Origin: Alteromonas mediterranea DE
GTDB taxonomy: Bacteria > Pseudomonadota > Gammaproteobacteria > Enterobacterales > Alteromonadaceae
Length of the DNA: 64,000 bases
NCBI RefSeq assembly: GCF_000020585.3
Contig: NC_011138.3
Location: 1,705,193-1,769,192 of the forward strand
Reading direction: 5' to 3'
This document shows, in pieces, positions 42,355 through 53,320 of the stretch. The stretch's first letter is position 1, and each line of letters begins with the position of its first letter. A program made the position numbers and the translations under genes. Below the pieces are notes generated by a model. That model worked only from the letters and a program-made list of their open reading frames with translations, was not told the origin of the DNA and did not search any database.

Positions 42355-44271
42355 ATGCCTGTAATTACCCTTCCTGATGGAAGCCAACGCGCTTTCGATA
42401 ACCCTGTTTCTGTACTAGATGTTGCAAACGATATTGGCCCTGGTTTAGCCAAAGCAACCATTGCGGGGAAAGTAAACGGCGAACTTGTAGACGCTGTTGA
42501 CATGATTGACGCAGACGCACAACTTCAAATTATCACTGCAAAAGACGAAGAAGGTTTAGAAATTCTTCGTCACAGTTGCGCGCACTTGTTAGGCCACGCT
42601 ATCAAACAACTTTGGCCTAACACCAAAATGGCTATCGGCCCAGTTATCGACAACGGTTTTTACTATGACGTTGATATGGAAGAGAGCCTAACCCAGGAAG
42701 ATTTAGCTAAGTTAGAAAAGCGCATGCTTGAGCTGGCTAAAACCAATTACAACGTGGTTAAAAATAAAGTTAGCTGGCAGGAAGCCCGCGATGCATTTGA
42801 AGCGCGCGGTGAAAGCTACAAAATGGAAATTCTTGATGAAAACATCAGCAAGGACGACCGCCCAGCACTTTATCAACACGAAGAATACACCGATATGTGT
42901 CGTGGCCCGCACGTACCGAACATGAAGTTCTGCCACCACTTCAAACTCATGAAGGTAGCAGGTGCTTACTGGCGTGGTGACAGCGACAACAAAATGCTTC
43001 AGCGTATTTACGGCACAGCGTGGGCTGACAAGAAACAGCTTAAGTCTTACCTACAGCGCTTAGAAGAAGCGGAAAAGCGCGACCACCGCAAAATTGGTAA
43101 AGCCCTTAACCTGTTCCATTGGCAAGAAGAAGCGCCAGGTATGGTGTTTTGGCACAACGACGGCTGGTCTATTTACACCGAGCTAGAAAGCTTTGTGCGT
43201 AAAAAGCTGCGTGAATATGGCTACGACGAAGTAAAAGGCCCATTAATGATGGACCGCTCTTTGTGGGAAAAATCAGGTCACTGGGATAAGTATGCTGAAA
43301 ACATGTTCACCACCGAATCTGAAAAACGTGAATATGCGGTTAAGCCTATGAACTGCCCGGGCCACGTACAAATTTTCAACCAAGGTTTGAAATCGTACCG
43401 CGATTTACCGCTTCGTATGGCCGAGTTTGGCTGCTGTCACCGTAATGAGCCATCGGGTGCGCTACACGGCTTAATGCGTGTGCGAGGCTTTACGCAAGAC
43501 GACGCTCATATTTTTTGTACAGAAGAACAGATCCTAGAAGAGGTAAGTGGCTGTATTAAGATGGTGTATGAGACATACGCGGCATTTGGTTTTGAAAATA
43601 TCAAAGTTAAGCTGTCTACTCGCCCTGAAAAGCGTGTAGGTGCTGACGAGATTTGGGATAAATCAGAAGCGGCGCTTGCAGAGGCACTTAAAGCCAACGA
43701 TATCGAATTCGATTATCAGCCTGGTGAAGGCGCGTTCTACGGCCCTAAAATTGAATTTACGCTGCACGACTGCTTAGACCGTGCGTGGCAGTGTGGAACG
43801 GTACAGCTTGATTTCTCAATGCCTGGTCGTTTGGGTTCAACCTATGTGGCTGAAGATGGCGAACGTAAAGTACCGGTAATGATTCACCGTGCTATTTTGG
43901 GTTCACTAGAGCGCTTCATTGGTATTTTGACCGAAGAATTTGCAGGTTTCTTCCCACTTTGGTTGGCACCTCAGCAAGTTGTGGTAATGAATATTACCGA
44001 TAAACAGGCTGACTATGCATCAGATTGTGTAAAAAAACTGCAAGATTTAGGGTTTAGAGCAAAGTCTGACTTGCGTAATGAGAAAATCGGCTTTAAAATC
44101 CGCGAGCACACATTGAAGCGTATTCCGTATATGCTGGTTGTGGGCGATAAAGAAATGGAAGCGGGCGAAGTAGCAGTACGCTCTCGTCGCGGCGATGACC
44201 TAGGCAAAATGGGCCTGGAAGACTTTATTGCCATGGCTCAACAAGAAGTTGTAGAAAAGACAATTAAATAG
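42355..44271 (+). CDS. thrS: Threonyl-tRNA synthetase
   Basis: 638 residues, class II synthetase. Order: TGS domain (1-61; [17 protein letters not shown]), editing domain ([16 protein letters not shown]), catalytic core with the zinc Cys in [29 protein letters not shown] and [16 protein letters not shown], and the anticodon-binding domain at the C-terminus. The frame runs upstream to 42310, but ATG 42355 has AAAGGA upstream and begins with the standard TGS sequence. It leads the thrS-infC-rpmI-rplT translation operon. Confidence 0.98.
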   Translation: MPVITLPDGSQRAFDNPVSVLDVANDIGPGLAKATIAGKVNGELVDAVDMIDADAQLQIITAKDEEGLEILRHSCAHLLGHAIKQLWPNTKMAIGPVIDNGFYYDVDMEESLTQEDLAKLEKRMLELAKTNYNVVKNKVSWQEARDAFEARGESYKMEILDENISKDDRPALYQHEEYTDMCRGPHVPNMKFCHHFKLMKVAGAYWRGDSDNKMLQRIYGTAWADKKQLKSYLQRLEEAEKRDHRKIGKALNLFHWQEEAPGMVFWHNDGWSIYTELESFVRKKLREYGYDEVKGPLMMDRSLWEKSGHWDKYAENMFTTESEKREYAVKPMNCPGHVQIFNQGLKSYRDLPLRMAEFGCCHRNEPSGALHGLMRVRGFTQDDAHIFCTEEQILEEVSGCIKMVYETYAAFGFENIKVKLSTRPEKRVGADEIWDKSEAALAEALKANDIEFDYQPGEGAFYGPKIEFTLHDCLDRAWQCGTVQLDFSMPGRLGSTYVAEDGERKVPVMIHRAILGSLERFIGILTEEFAGFFPLWLAPQQVVVMNITDKQADYASDCVKKLQDLGFRAKSDLRNEKIGFKIREHTLKRIPYMLVVGDKEMEAGEVAVRSRRGDDLGKMGLEDFIAMAQQEVVEKTIK

Positions 44272-44303
44272 TTGAGCATTTTGTGTATAATGCACATCAA
44301 GGT

Positions 44304-44349
44304 GTCTGCTTTTATTTTTTAGATTCATACGAATCACCTAAAAGCAGAC
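44304..44349 (+). promoter_or_regulatory. Long hairpin between thrS and infC
   Basis: GTCTGCTTTT (44304-44313) pairs with AAAAGCAGAC (44340-44349), and an inner GATTC/GAATC stem caps it. It ends 17 bp before the infC ribosome site. No T-run follows, so a regulatory or processing role is more likely than termination. TATAAT at 44286 may belong to an internal promoter. Confidence 0.55.
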
Positions 44350-44379
44350 AAAAGAATTAAATGTTTGGAGGAATAGCAC

Positions 44380-44919
44380 ATTAAAGGCGCTAACAACAAG
44401 GCTCAGGGCGACAAAGCCCGCATTAACGATGAGATTAAAGCCAGAGAAGTAAGATTAATTGGCAAAGACGGTGAACAGGTTGGTGTGGTTTCGCTAGCAG
44501 AAGCTACGCGTACCGCTGAAGAAGCGAGCCTAGATCTAGTAGAAATCAGTCCGAATGCCGAGCCGCCAGTCTGTAAAGTTATGGACTATGGCAAATTCCT
44601 CTTCGAAAAAAGTAAAGCTCAAAAAGAGCAGAAGAAAAAACAAAAGCAAATTCAGGTCAAGGAGATTAAATTTCGCCCTGGCACTGATGAAGGCGATTAC
44701 CAGGTAAAACTGCGCAACCTGCGTCGCTTTCTTGAAGGTGGTGACAAAGCCAAAGTTACGATCCGCTTCCGCGGTCGTGAAATGGCGCACCAAGACATCG
44801 GTATCGATTTGCTAAACCGCGTTAAAACGGATTTAGAAGAAATCGCTACATGCGAGTCTTTCCCACGCCGTGTGGAAGGCCGTCAGATGATCATGGTGCT
44901 AGCCCCAAATAAGAAGTAG
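44380..44919 (+). CDS. infC: Translation initiation factor IF-3, ATT start codon
   Basis: 179 residues, binds the 30S subunit and checks start codons. The N-domain reads [21 protein letters not shown], then [20 protein letters not shown]; the Lys-rich linker and C-domain ([29 protein letters not shown]) follow. The first ATG in frame is at 44485, which would cut off 35 conserved residues. The true start is ATT 44380, with GGAGG eight bases upstream, exactly as in E. coli, where the AUU start lets IF-3 repress its own synthesis. A 7-codon frame beginning ATG 44361 ends across the ATT. Confidence 0.96.
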   Translation: MKGANNKAQGDKARINDEIKAREVRLIGKDGEQVGVVSLAEATRTAEEASLDLVEISPNAEPPVCKVMDYGKFLFEKSKAQKEQKKKQKQIQVKEIKFRPGTDEGDYQVKLRNLRRFLEGGDKAKVTIRFRGREMAHQDIGIDLLNRVKTDLEEIATCESFPRRVEGRQMIMVLAPNKK

Positions 44920-45037
44920 TAACGGTCTAAAGTTTTAAGGAATCTGCACCCTTAAACACCTTGCTGCTAAACATTAGCCGGTATGAAGTGACTGCAACAC
45001 GAAAAATACCGATATTAAACAATGCGGAGTTTTAGCA
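44920..45037 (+). promoter_or_regulatory. infC-rpmI gap, possible L20 autoregulatory site
   Basis: 118 nt with a hairpin TTTAAGG/CCTTAAA (44934-44956) just after the infC stop. In E. coli, L20 represses rpmI-rplT by binding RNA structures near this place. The position agrees; the fold is not proven. Confidence 0.35.
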
Positions 45038-45235
45038 ATGCCTAAAATGAAAACTGTAAGCGGTGCCGCCAAACGTTTCAAGAAAACGGGTTCTGGCCGC
45101 TTTAAAAGCAAACAGTCTCACTTACGTCACATTCTGACTAAGAAGAGCTCTAAGCGTAAACGTCACCTTCGTGGCAAAAAACTGGTTCATGACTCTGATA
45201 CCAAATTGGTTCAGCGCATGTTGCCTTACGTATAA
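45038..45235 (+). CDS. rpmI: 50S ribosomal protein bL35
   Basis: 65 residues, standard length. [20 protein letters not shown] at the start and [13 protein letters not shown] in the middle are diagnostic. GCGGAG lies before the ATG. It is followed 18 bp later by rplT. Confidence 0.98.
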   Translation: MPKMKTVSGAAKRFKKTGSGRFKSKQSHLRHILTKKSSKRKRHLRGKKLVHDSDTKLVQRMLPYV

Positions 45236-45250
45236 GACTTAGGAGACTGA

Positions 45251-45610
<360 letters not shown>

Positions 45611-45641
45611 TTATTAACTAATTAAGTTTAAGTTCTTTCGG

Positions 45642-45670
45642 AAAAAGGCGAGCAGGATGCTCGCCTTTTT
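45642..45670 (+). terminator. Intrinsic terminator of the thrS-rplT operon
   Basis: AAAAAGGCGAGCA and TGCTCGCCTTTTT form a 13-bp perfect stem with a 3-nt loop, followed by further T. Confidence 0.95.
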
Positions 45671-45691
45671 TCGTTTTTGGTGGTTAGATAC

Positions 45692-45716
45692 AAAAAAGCA
45701 GGACCGAAGCCCTGCT
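45692..45716 (-). terminator. Intrinsic terminator after manC
   Basis: On the minus strand AGCAGG and CCTGCT enclose a loop containing TTCG, followed by six T. It is 30 bp past the manC stop. Confidence 0.9.
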
Positions 45717-45744
45717 AGTATTTATTCCAAAGCGCGTAGAGGCT

Positions 45745-47154
45745 TTATTTCTTCTCAACACGGCCGTAGCGGTCTGAAAACCTCACTATGTCATCTTCTC
45801 CAAGATATGCACCAGATTGCACCTCTATAAGCTCTAAAGGGATTTTCCCAGGGTTTTCTAACGCGTGCACAGCACCAATAGGAATATAAACAGATTCGTT
45901 CTCTGTTACTAACTGAGTGCTGTCATCAATGGTGACATTGGCACTGCCTGAAACCACAATCCAGTGTTCTGCGCGGTGGTGATGCATTTGAACTGATAGC
46001 TTTTCACCTGGTTTTACCGTAATACGTTTAACTTGGAAGCGTGCGCCGCTGTCAATTGAATCGTAGCTACCCCAAGGGCGGAAAACTTCGCGATGAAATT
46101 CAAACTCCGGACGCTTTTCGGCTTTAAGTTTATTAACAACATTCTTAATGCTCTGTGCATCGTCTTTGTGCGCGACCATTACGGCGTCTTTCGTTTCAAC
46201 GACTATCACGTCTTCTAAACCAATTACCGAAACTAAGCGTTGCTCTGCGTTTACATAACTATTTTTAGTATTTTCTAAAATAGTATCGCCTACACAAACG
46301 TTCCCGTTGCCATCTTTATTTGCTGTTTCCCAAAGTGACGTCCAACTGCCTACATCACTCCAACCTGCATCTAGGGGAACCATTGCAGCGCTGTCAGTTT
46401 TCTCCATAACTGCATAGTCAATAGAGTCGTCAGGACAAGTTGCAAAAATTTCAGAATCAACACGAATGAAGTCTAAATCAGGGGCTTCGGTTTCAATGGC
46501 GCGACGGCAGATCTTTAGTATTTCTGGGTTATACTTACTTAATTCTTCAACATAGCGGCTTGCTTTAAACATGAACATACCGCTATTCCAAAAGAAATCA
46601 CCAGATTCAACATACTGCTTGGCTGTATCCAGTTCAGGTTTTTCTACGAAGTCAGCTACTTCAAAACCAACATTAAGTACGTTTCCAGCTTTTATATAGC
46701 CATAGCCAGTATGTGGTTGGTCGGGAACAATTCCGAACGTAACTAGCTTGCCTTCATTCGCTAAAGCTCCTGCCTTAATAATAGCGCTGTGAAATGCGCT
46801 CTGGTCTTTAATTAGGTGGTCTGCTGCAAGAACAAGAAGTATAGGATCTTCGCCATTTTTAGTTGCGTGTAACGCGGCAAGTGCTATTGCAGGGGCCGTA
46901 TTTCGACCAACAGGCTCTAGTAAAATACCACCATGTTTAATGTTCTTTTTTCGAAGCTGTTCCGCGACCAGAAAGCGATGCGCATCGTTACATATAAAAA
47001 CAGGCGCTTCAGCATCAGTACCATTTAAGCGTGTAATGGTATCTTGCAACATTGTACTGTCTGAAGTTAGCGACAAAAACTGCTTTGGTAATGCTGCTCG
47101 TGACTTAGGCCAAAGGCGACTTCCAGTGCCGCCAGCCAATACAACAGGTTTCAT
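45745..47154 (-). CDS. manC: Mannose-1-phosphate guanylyltransferase / mannose-6-phosphate isomerase
   Basis: 469 residues, bifunctional type II enzyme making GDP-mannose. N-terminal nucleotidyltransferase: [20 protein letters not shown] (activator loop), then [18 protein letters not shown]-terminal cupin isomerase: [20 protein letters not shown] and [13 protein letters not shown]. It supplies activated mannose, or GDP-fucose/rhamnose precursors, for the exopolysaccharide made by this locus. It follows the sugar transferase gene by 29 bp in the same direction. Confidence 0.95.
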   Translation of the reverse strand: MKPVVLAGGTGSRLWPKSRAALPKQFLSLTSDSTMLQDTITRLNGTDAEAPVFICNDAHRFLVAEQLRKKNIKHGGILLEPVGRNTAPAIALAALHATKNGEDPILLVLAADHLIKDQSAFHSAIIKAGALANEGKLVTFGIVPDQPHTGYGYIKAGNVLNVGFEVADFVEKPELDTAKQYVESGDFFWNSGMFMFKASRYVEELSKYNPEILKICRRAIETEAPDLDFIRVDSEIFATCPDDSIDYAVMEKTDSAAMVPLDAGWSDVGSWTSLWETANKDGNGNVCVGDTILENTKNSYVNAEQRLVSVIGLEDVIVVETKDAVMVAHKDDAQSIKNVVNKLKAEKRPEFEFHREVFRPWGSYDSIDSGARFQVKRITVKPGEKLSVQMHHHRAEHWIVVSGSANVTIDDSTQLVTENESVYIPIGAVHALENPGKIPLELIEVQSGAYLGEDDIVRFSDRYGRVEKK

Positions 47155-47183
47155 TGTTGATATCCTTTTCTTATCAGTTTGTT

Positions 47184-48638
47184 CTAGTAAGCGTTCTTGT
47201 TAATGAAGCCATTGAAAACGGTCATGAACACGATTTTAATATCAAACCATATAGACCAGCGGTGAATGTAATCTAAATCATACTCTACGCGCTGAACCAT
47301 TTTGTTCGTAGTTTCCGTTTCGCCGCGCAGGCCGTTAACTTGTGCCCAGCCAGTAATCCCAGGTTTAACTTTATGGCGTAACATATAGCCTGTAATAATC
47401 TTGCGGTATTCTTCGTTATGCGCCACAGCATGAGGGCGAGGGCCTACAATTGACATGCGGCCTTGCAAAACGTTGATAAACTGTGGAAGTTCATCCAAAG
47501 ACGTTCTTCTTAAAAAACCGCCAATCTTCGTTAAACGCGCATCGTTTTTAGTGGCTTGTTTTACAACTGCACCATTATCTTGGGTAGTCATAGACCGAAA
47601 TTTGTAAACCGTAATTTGTTTACCATCTAACCCGTAACGCTTTTGTTTGAAAATTACAGGCCCTTTCGACGTAAGCTTAACTGCTGCTGCAATCGCTAAC
47701 ATAGGAATAGATATAAGCATTAGTATCAAAGTGCTTAAAACAATATCTTCAAAGCGCTTCAATACGTCACTTGCACCTTGGAACGGGGTGTCGTAAACAC
47801 TTAGCGCTTGTACATTACCTACAGTTTGCCAGCGAGCATTTAGTAGGTTGTACATAAAGAAGTTCGGAATAACATAAACGTTTGCCGTAGTATCACTACA
47901 TTGCTCTAAAATGCTGCGAATCCGGTTTTCTGCACTCATCGGAAGGGCAATGTAGATGTAATCAACCTCATTGCGCTTTGCCATGTCTATCGCAGCTTCT
48001 ATATTTCCAAGCACCGCACCCTGCATTTCATGCGGCAGCCTTTCAGGCTCTCTATCATCATAAAGCCCATTAAACTGAATGCCCAAGTGTTCGTTTTGCT
48101 GTATCTGAAGAGCGACATTCGCCCCAAGCTGTGTGGCACCAATAATAATGGAACGACGAGAGTTCAAACCACTTTTTCGAATGCGAAATAAAAATTTTCG
48201 CATAACAAATCGCCACATGATTAAAACAACGAATGACGATGCGAACCACAGTAAAATTGCAGGCGGCGGAGTTTTAATTTCTTGAACGAAGAAGTATCCC
48301 ATGGTCATAGTGCCCAGAATACTCAACATCCAAGTAATTGCGGCTGCGCGAAGCATTTCTGGTGTTCTGTGACCGCGCCATGAACGATAAAGTTCTACGC
48401 CTTCCGCTGAAATTTGAAAACAAATTACATTGATAAATAGAAGGATTAAGCTTGTTGTGTCTATTTGCGTTCCATAATACGCAGCCGAAGAATAATAAAG
48501 AATAGTGACAAGTGAAAGGTCAATAAGTCTGTAAATCGTAGAAAAACCGCTCTGGTTTCTAACAACTAAACCACCATTGGTATTAGGTTCTACCGGATGA
48601 GCTTTAATCGCTTTGTTAGATTCTACTCTATTGTCCAT
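47184..48638 (-). CDS. Undecaprenyl-phosphate sugar phosphotransferase, WcaJ type
   Basis: 484 residues. It starts polysaccharide repeat-unit synthesis by moving a sugar phosphate, usually glucose-1-phosphate, to undecaprenyl phosphate. Four N-terminal membrane helices (about 30-145), a nucleotide-binding-like middle domain (about 160-280), one more helix (about 295-320) and the catalytic domain with [48 protein letters not shown] and [16 protein letters not shown]. Length and architecture fit TIGR03023-like WcaJ proteins. Divergent from the export genes across a 679-bp region. Confidence 0.92.
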   Translation of the reverse strand: MDNRVESNKAIKAHPVEPNTNGGLVVRNQSGFSTIYRLIDLSLVTILYYSSAAYYGTQIDTTSLILLFINVICFQISAEGVELYRSWRGHRTPEMLRAAAITWMLSILGTMTMGYFFVQEIKTPPPAILLWFASSFVVLIMWRFVMRKFLFRIRKSGLNSRRSIIIGATQLGANVALQIQQNEHLGIQFNGLYDDREPERLPHEMQGAVLGNIEAAIDMAKRNEVDYIYIALPMSAENRIRSILEQCSDTTANVYVIPNFFMYNLLNARWQTVGNVQALSVYDTPFQGASDVLKRFEDIVLSTLILMLISIPMLAIAAAVKLTSKGPVIFKQKRYGLDGKQITVYKFRSMTTQDNGAVVKQATKNDARLTKIGGFLRRTSLDELPQFINVLQGRMSIVGPRPHAVAHNEEYRKIITGYMLRHKVKPGITGWAQVNGLRGETETTNKMVQRVEYDLDYIHRWSIWFDIKIVFMTVFNGFINKNAY

Positions 48639-49317
48639 TTAGGTAATCTCTAGATGAAAAGTGAAGGCCGCTATGGATGTTGAGGCTATTTTAATAACCC
48701 GATCCAAGTATTATGCAAATAGTAAAAACAGCTAATACATTTATATAAAAACAAGCAATAGTTGTGCCTAATATTGCTAGGGTATGCCAGCGCATCGGCA
48801 AGCAATTAGTCTTTGTGCTCATTGTCGAGCTACATGCTCAACGCGCCTCGATATTGTAACAATATTGGCTCGACATTGTAATTTTATTACAGCAAGAGAT
48901 TTTATTTCGTACTAATTTGGTGCAGAAAGAGTACAATAGTGCTCATTCGCTTTTCATTCGTCATATATATAAGTTAGCATATAACGCATGTAAGTTGGTC
49001 GACATACATCTGAAACAATATGTAAGTACTTTAAGGAATACTTTTGCTGTGGCGTATGTAAGGGCAAGTGCTTAGTGATTGAAAATGATTTCGCTGCTTT
49101 ATCTTGCAAATGTGGCGTTAAGAAATATTGCAATTGCGGCACGTCTATTGCTCGTAACGTACAGTTGCTGAACATTTCGGTAGTAAATACCAGAAATTGT
49201 AAAAGATGCTGAGTTTCTACTTATTTGATTTAGGCATATAAGCACCAGGTACAGCCTAAACCAAGTTTCAGTTATGTTAGTTATCATTTCAGATAGGTCA
49301 TCGAAGGAAGGAAAAAT
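48639..49317. other. Long divergent regulatory region of the exopolysaccharide locus
   Basis: 679 bp with no credible gene; the short open frames here lack protein-like composition. It contains a cluster of related CTCGAYATTGTAA-type elements at 48832-48881. No match to the ops element GGCGGTAG was seen. Confidence 0.6.
48832..48881. promoter_or_regulatory. Cluster of CTCGA(T/C)ATTGTAA elements
   Basis: CTCGATATTGTAA at 48847-48859 and CTCGACATTGTAA at 48869-48881 are direct repeats exactly 22 bp apart, about two helical turns. An inverted half copy TTGTCGAG is at 48832-48839, and the first copy also forms the palindrome ATATTGTAACAATAT. Candidate binding sites for a polysaccharide regulator. 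Confidence 0.55.
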
Positions 49318-50523
49318 ATGTTTAAAAGGACCAAAAGCATTATAGCAATGTCGGTTATTTGCGCCACCCCGACACTATATGCCCAAGAGGCCGGTCGAAT
49401 TCAGGCGGGGCAGTTCGATTTAATTCCATCATTTTCATCGTCGATGGCTTATGTCGATAACGTCGCGTATGCGCGTGATGATGACCCTAAAATATATAGC
49501 TGGCGCGCTACGTTATCACCGGAACTAATCGCAGCTACAGAAGTAGATGGTAACCCAGTTCAAGTTGGTTATAGATTAGAACGCGGCGTTTATTTTTCCA
49601 GTGATAACGACGATTACACCGATCATTTTGTAGAAGCTTCGGGTGACTTCGAGTTGAACAGTCGCCATCGAGTCAATGCTGTCGCTCAATATGAAGACGG
49701 TCATGAAGAGAGAGGCACCGGCTTCTCACTAGGCCTTGGTACAGCTATTACTACTCCTGACAGGTATAAAAGTACTTATTTCGGTGGTGAATACATGTAC
49801 GGCGCTGCTACATCTGATGGTTTGTTAACGCTCAAAGCCAACCGTGAAACGCTAGACTATGATAGGTCTGAACAAGCTTACCTAATTCGAGATCGTGTAA
49901 AAAATAAAGTAGGCGCTGAATTGGGTTATAGAATAGGTTCAGCGACTACAGCCGTTCTTGATGTCACCCAAACTTATGTCAGATACGATAACCAAACCGG
50001 GATTGAAACACGTGATAGTGACGAGACACGTGTTCTATTAGGTGTAACTTGGGAATCGACTGCTGCAACAACGGGTTTTGCGAAAGTCGGTTATAAAGAG
50101 AAAGATTTTGAGTCTGCAACAAGAAGCACCTTTTACGGAACAGATTGGGAAGTTGGAGTAGAGTGGCAACCTGTTTCATATTCAACGTTCCGCTTCTCGA
50201 CCAATGCGGATACTCGCGAAACAAACGGCGAAGGAAACTTCATTCGTGGCAGAGACTATACTGCATCATGGAATCATGAGTGGTTAAATCGTCTAAGTTC
50301 TTCTGTGAGTATAACTCGTGAAACCAATGAATATGTATTAAATGATGAAGGTATAGAAAACCGTGATGACGAGCTGATGCGCTATTCAGCCTCTCTAAAT
50401 TATCAAGCACGTCGTTATTTATCGTTCTCGCTGTTTTACCAGTTAGCAGATCGTGACAGTAATAGAGAATCAATAGGTTACGATAGAAACGTTGTAGGTT
50501 TATCCGCAGAGGTTACGTTGTGA
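49318..50523 (+). CDS. Outer-membrane beta-barrel protein of the exopolysaccharide locus
   Basis: 401 residues. Signal peptide MFKRTKSIIAMSVICATPTLYAQ, then alternating polar/hydrophobic strands with many Tyr, Arg and Glu (for example GYRLERGVYFSSDND, FRFSTNADTRETNG) and a barrel-like end SAEVTL. It is like the large outer-membrane proteins found at the head of Eps-type operons in marine gammaproteobacteria. A role in polysaccharide export or attachment is inferred from its place just before the Wza gene, with which it overlaps at the stop/start (GTGA). GGAAGG precedes the ATG. Confidence 0.8.
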   Translation: MFKRTKSIIAMSVICATPTLYAQEAGRIQAGQFDLIPSFSSSMAYVDNVAYARDDDPKIYSWRATLSPELIAATEVDGNPVQVGYRLERGVYFSSDNDDYTDHFVEASGDFELNSRHRVNAVAQYEDGHEERGTGFSLGLGTAITTPDRYKSTYFGGEYMYGAATSDGLLTLKANRETLDYDRSEQAYLIRDRVKNKVGAELGYRIGSATTAVLDVTQTYVRYDNQTGIETRDSDETRVLLGVTWESTAATTGFAKVGYKEKDFESATRSTFYGTDWEVGVEWQPVSYSTFRFSTNADTRETNGEGNFIRGRDYTASWNHEWLNRLSSSVSITRETNEYVLNDEGIENRDDELMRYSASLNYQARRYLSFSLFYQLADRDSNRESIGYDRNVVGLSAEVTL

Positions 50524-51068
50524 AGAATGGTGTAGTTTATAGTTTCTTCTTAATTTGTTTCTTACTTCTCTCGAGCGTCGTTACGGCCCAAGAGGGCAAT
50601 TTAAGTATGAGCCAATATCAGCTGGGCTCTGGCGATAGAATACAAATAAGTGTTTTCGGGCAAGACGATCTGTCTATGGAGGTTCGCCTTCCTGACGTTG
50701 GCACAATAAACTATCCATTTCTTGGTGAAATAAAGCTTGTAGGCCTAACTGCAGCACAAGTAGAACAGCTTATATACGACGGTTTACTAGGTGACTACCT
50801 TGTTAACCCATCTGTTTCTGTAGCTATCGTGGAATATCGCCCGTTCTTTATTGATGGCGAAGTTAAGCGCCCTGGCGGTTATGCTTATCAGCCAGGGTTG
50901 TCGGTAAACAAAGCGGCGGCGTTAGCAGGCGGGTATACCGAACGAGCGGCGCGCGACAAAATTACCATCATTCGCGAAAAAGATGGCAGAACTAACGAGT
51001 TCACAGTAACGGTTAGCGACATGATCCAGCCTGGTGACATTATCACCATTAATCAGCGTTTCTTCTAA
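50520..51068 (+). CDS. Wza-type polysaccharide export protein (short form)
   Basis: 182 residues. Signal peptide ending VVTAQEG, then the Poly_export domain (QYQLGSGDRIQISVFGQDDL) and one SLBB domain (YRPFFIDGEVKRPGGYAYQPG). It has no lipobox Cys and lacks the C-terminal amphipathic helix that spans the outer membrane in E. coli Wza, so pore formation probably needs the barrel protein encoded just before it. The start is GTG 50520 with AGAGG seven bases upstream, overlapping the preceding stop. Confidence 0.9.
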   Translation: MKNGVVYSFFLICFLLLSSVVTAQEGNLSMSQYQLGSGDRIQISVFGQDDLSMEVRLPDVGTINYPFLGEIKLVGLTAAQVEQLIYDGLLGDYLVNPSVSVAIVEYRPFFIDGEVKRPGGYAYQPGLSVNKAAALAGGYTERAARDKITIIREKDGRTNEFTVTVSDMIQPGDIITINQRFF

Positions 51069-51094
51069 ATTATACGTCGCGTTCAGGAATAAAA

Positions 51095-53311
51095 ATGGCA
51101 GTAAATAGCAGGGAAGAGTTAAACGCCGGTGTGTTTGAAAATGAAACCATCGACATTGCTCATTATTTAGGAATTATAAAGCGTTACGCATTTCGTATTA
51201 TTTCATTAGCAATTGCGTTCACAATTTTAGTTGCGCTGTTAGTTATGCGCATGACGCCCATGTATACCTCTACCACTACTATCTTGGTAGAAGCTGACAA
51301 AGCTAACGTTGTTTCAATTGAAGAAGTCTATGGCTTAGATACTAAGCGTAAAGACTACATGCAAACTCAGTTTGAAATATTGCAGTCGCGTCAAATTGCA
51401 GAGCGTACGGTGGAAAGCTTGTCATTATGGAATAATGAAGAGTTTATGCCAGCCAAAGAAGAGCCAGGTATTGCCGACCAGCTTAAAGCCAGTCTTCTAA
51501 AGGCATTACCATTTTTGCCGCAGGAAGAGCCAAAAGAGCTTACCGAAGAGCAAATTTTAGCGGCTAAAAAACGTAAAGCTACGTCCTTGCTAATGAGAGC
51601 GTTGTCTGTAGAAATGGTAGATAACACGCAAGTAATGCGTATTACCGTTACCACCGAATCTCCGCAGCTGTCGGCTGAATTGGCCAACGCTGTTACCGAT
51701 GTGTACATCGAGAACTATCTTCAAGCCAAGCTGGATATGACGGCGAAAGCGACGTCTTTTCTTACAGAAAGCTTAGAAGGTTTGAAGCAGAAACTAGATG
51801 TTGCTGAACGTAATTTGGCGAAGTTCTATGAAGAAAACCAAGTGGTAAACATTGATGGTGTAGTAGGTTTAGCGTCTGAAGAACTAGAGCAGTTAAGTAA
51901 GCAGTTATTAGATGCGCAAACGGCGCTTAAATTAAACGCGGTTATTTACAAGCAAACGCGTAATGATGTTTCATTAAACGACATTGCACGCCTGCCTGAA
52001 GTGCTTAACCACCCGACTATTAGAGACGTTCGCCGCGACGAAGCCAAGGCGATGACGCGCGTAAGTGAGCTTAGCAATGTATACGGCCCGAAACACCCGC
52101 GCATGATTGCAGCAAACGCTGAGCTTTCATCAATAAGAGAAACATTAAGCGGCCAAATACGCGACCTTATTAGAAGTATTACAACGCAATATGAAGTATC
52201 TGAAGATAGGGTGGCGCAATTAGAGCGAGAAGTGTCTCGTGCGAAAGCCGAATTTCGCGACCTATCCGCGCTGGATAATCAGCGCAAAGCCCTTCAGCGC
52301 GAAGTTGATATTAATCAGCAGCTATACAATTCATTCTTTACACGCTTAAAAGAAACAGACGAGCTAGGTGGGTTTGAATCTGCAAACGCAAGAGTGTTGG
52401 ATGAAGCGCTTCCAAACTATGTGCCTTCAAAACCAAATAAAAAATTGTTAATTGGCGCAGCTTTCGTATTTAGTGTGGGTTTTGGTGTGTTCTTAGCTAT
52501 TGCGATGGAAACGCTTAACAGTGGTATACGTTCAGTTGAAGATGTAGAGCGCAAGCTTGGTCAACGTATGCTGGGCCTTATTCCTTGGCTACCACACAAG
52601 AAAAAGACCGACTTACCAGTTCGTTCATTCTTCGATGGCAAAAAACACCAGTTTGCCGAGTCTGTTCGTACACTGCGTACTAGCTTGTCTTTATTGAATT
52701 TAGACAAAGAGCAACAAGCTATAATGGTAACCTCAAGTGTACCTAAAGAAGGTAAAACGACGGTTTCTATAAACTTGGCGTTCGCCTTAGGTCAGCTTGA
52801 TAAAACTATACTTATTGATGCGGACTTACGTCGCCCTAGTGTAGGTAAGCAATTTAACATTCCAAACTATCAGCCGGGCGTAGCAAACCTTATCTTGAAG
52901 TCTCATACTTTAGATGAGTGTTTGGTTAGGGATGAAGAGTCTAATATCGACATCTTATCAGCAGGTACTATACCTTCTAACCCGCAGGAGCTCTTGTCTG
53001 ATAAAGGTTTCAACGAGCTTATTGAGCTGTTAAAAACTCAGTATAAGTACGTTGTCATTGATACTGCACCTACTCAAGCGGTAAGCGACTCTATGTTGAT
53101 TGCTAACTCTTGTGACTCAGTAATTTACGTAGTACGTGCGGATAGTACCAGTGAAAAGCTTATTAACAATGGCTTGTCTCGTTTCCTTCAAGTGGGTCAT
53201 CGCCTTGATGGTGTAGTACTAAATCAAGTAGACTTACGCAAATCAGGGGCAGCACAGAGGTACGCTGGTTTTTATGACCAATACGGATATACCAGTCATA
53301 AAAGCAGCTAA
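51095..53311 (+). CDS. Wzc-type polysaccharide co-polymerase with tyrosine autokinase domain
   Basis: 738 residues. N-terminal Wzz domain with membrane helices near residues 30-55 and 445-470, a long coiled-coil periplasmic part, then a cytoplasmic BY-kinase: Walker A SSVPKEGKTTVSIN (about 545-558), Walker A' TILIDADLRRPS, and KYVVIDTAPTQAVSD as Walker B. The C-terminus carries a tyrosine cluster (RYAGFYDQYGYTSH) for autophosphorylation. Cycles of phosphorylation control chain length and export; the next gene encodes the likely phosphatase. AGGAAT precedes the ATG. Confidence 0.94.
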   Translation: MAVNSREELNAGVFENETIDIAHYLGIIKRYAFRIISLAIAFTILVALLVMRMTPMYTSTTTILVEADKANVVSIEEVYGLDTKRKDYMQTQFEILQSRQIAERTVESLSLWNNEEFMPAKEEPGIADQLKASLLKALPFLPQEEPKELTEEQILAAKKRKATSLLMRALSVEMVDNTQVMRITVTTESPQLSAELANAVTDVYIENYLQAKLDMTAKATSFLTESLEGLKQKLDVAERNLAKFYEENQVVNIDGVVGLASEELEQLSKQLLDAQTALKLNAVIYKQTRNDVSLNDIARLPEVLNHPTIRDVRRDEAKAMTRVSELSNVYGPKHPRMIAANAELSSIRETLSGQIRDLIRSITTQYEVSEDRVAQLEREVSRAKAEFRDLSALDNQRKALQREVDINQQLYNSFFTRLKETDELGGFESANARVLDEALPNYVPSKPNKKLLIGAAFVFSVGFGVFLAIAMETLNSGIRSVEDVERKLGQRMLGLIPWLPHKKKTDLPVRSFFDGKKHQFAESVRTLRTSLSLLNLDKEQQAIMVTSSVPKEGKTTVSINLAFALGQLDKTILIDADLRRPSVGKQFNIPNYQPGVANLILKSHTLDECLVRDEESNIDILSAGTIPSNPQELLSDKGFNELIELLKTQYKYVVIDTAPTQAVSDSMLIANSCDSVIYVVRADSTSEKLINNGLSRFLQVGHRLDGVVLNQVDLRKSGAAQRYAGFYDQYGYTSHKSS

Positions 53312-53320
53312 CAGCATTTA

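Noticed and set aside
48954..49287. Two minus-strand frames of 62 and 73 codons before the outer-membrane barrel gene
   Set aside because: Low-complexity AT-rich translation, no ribosome site, overlap each other.
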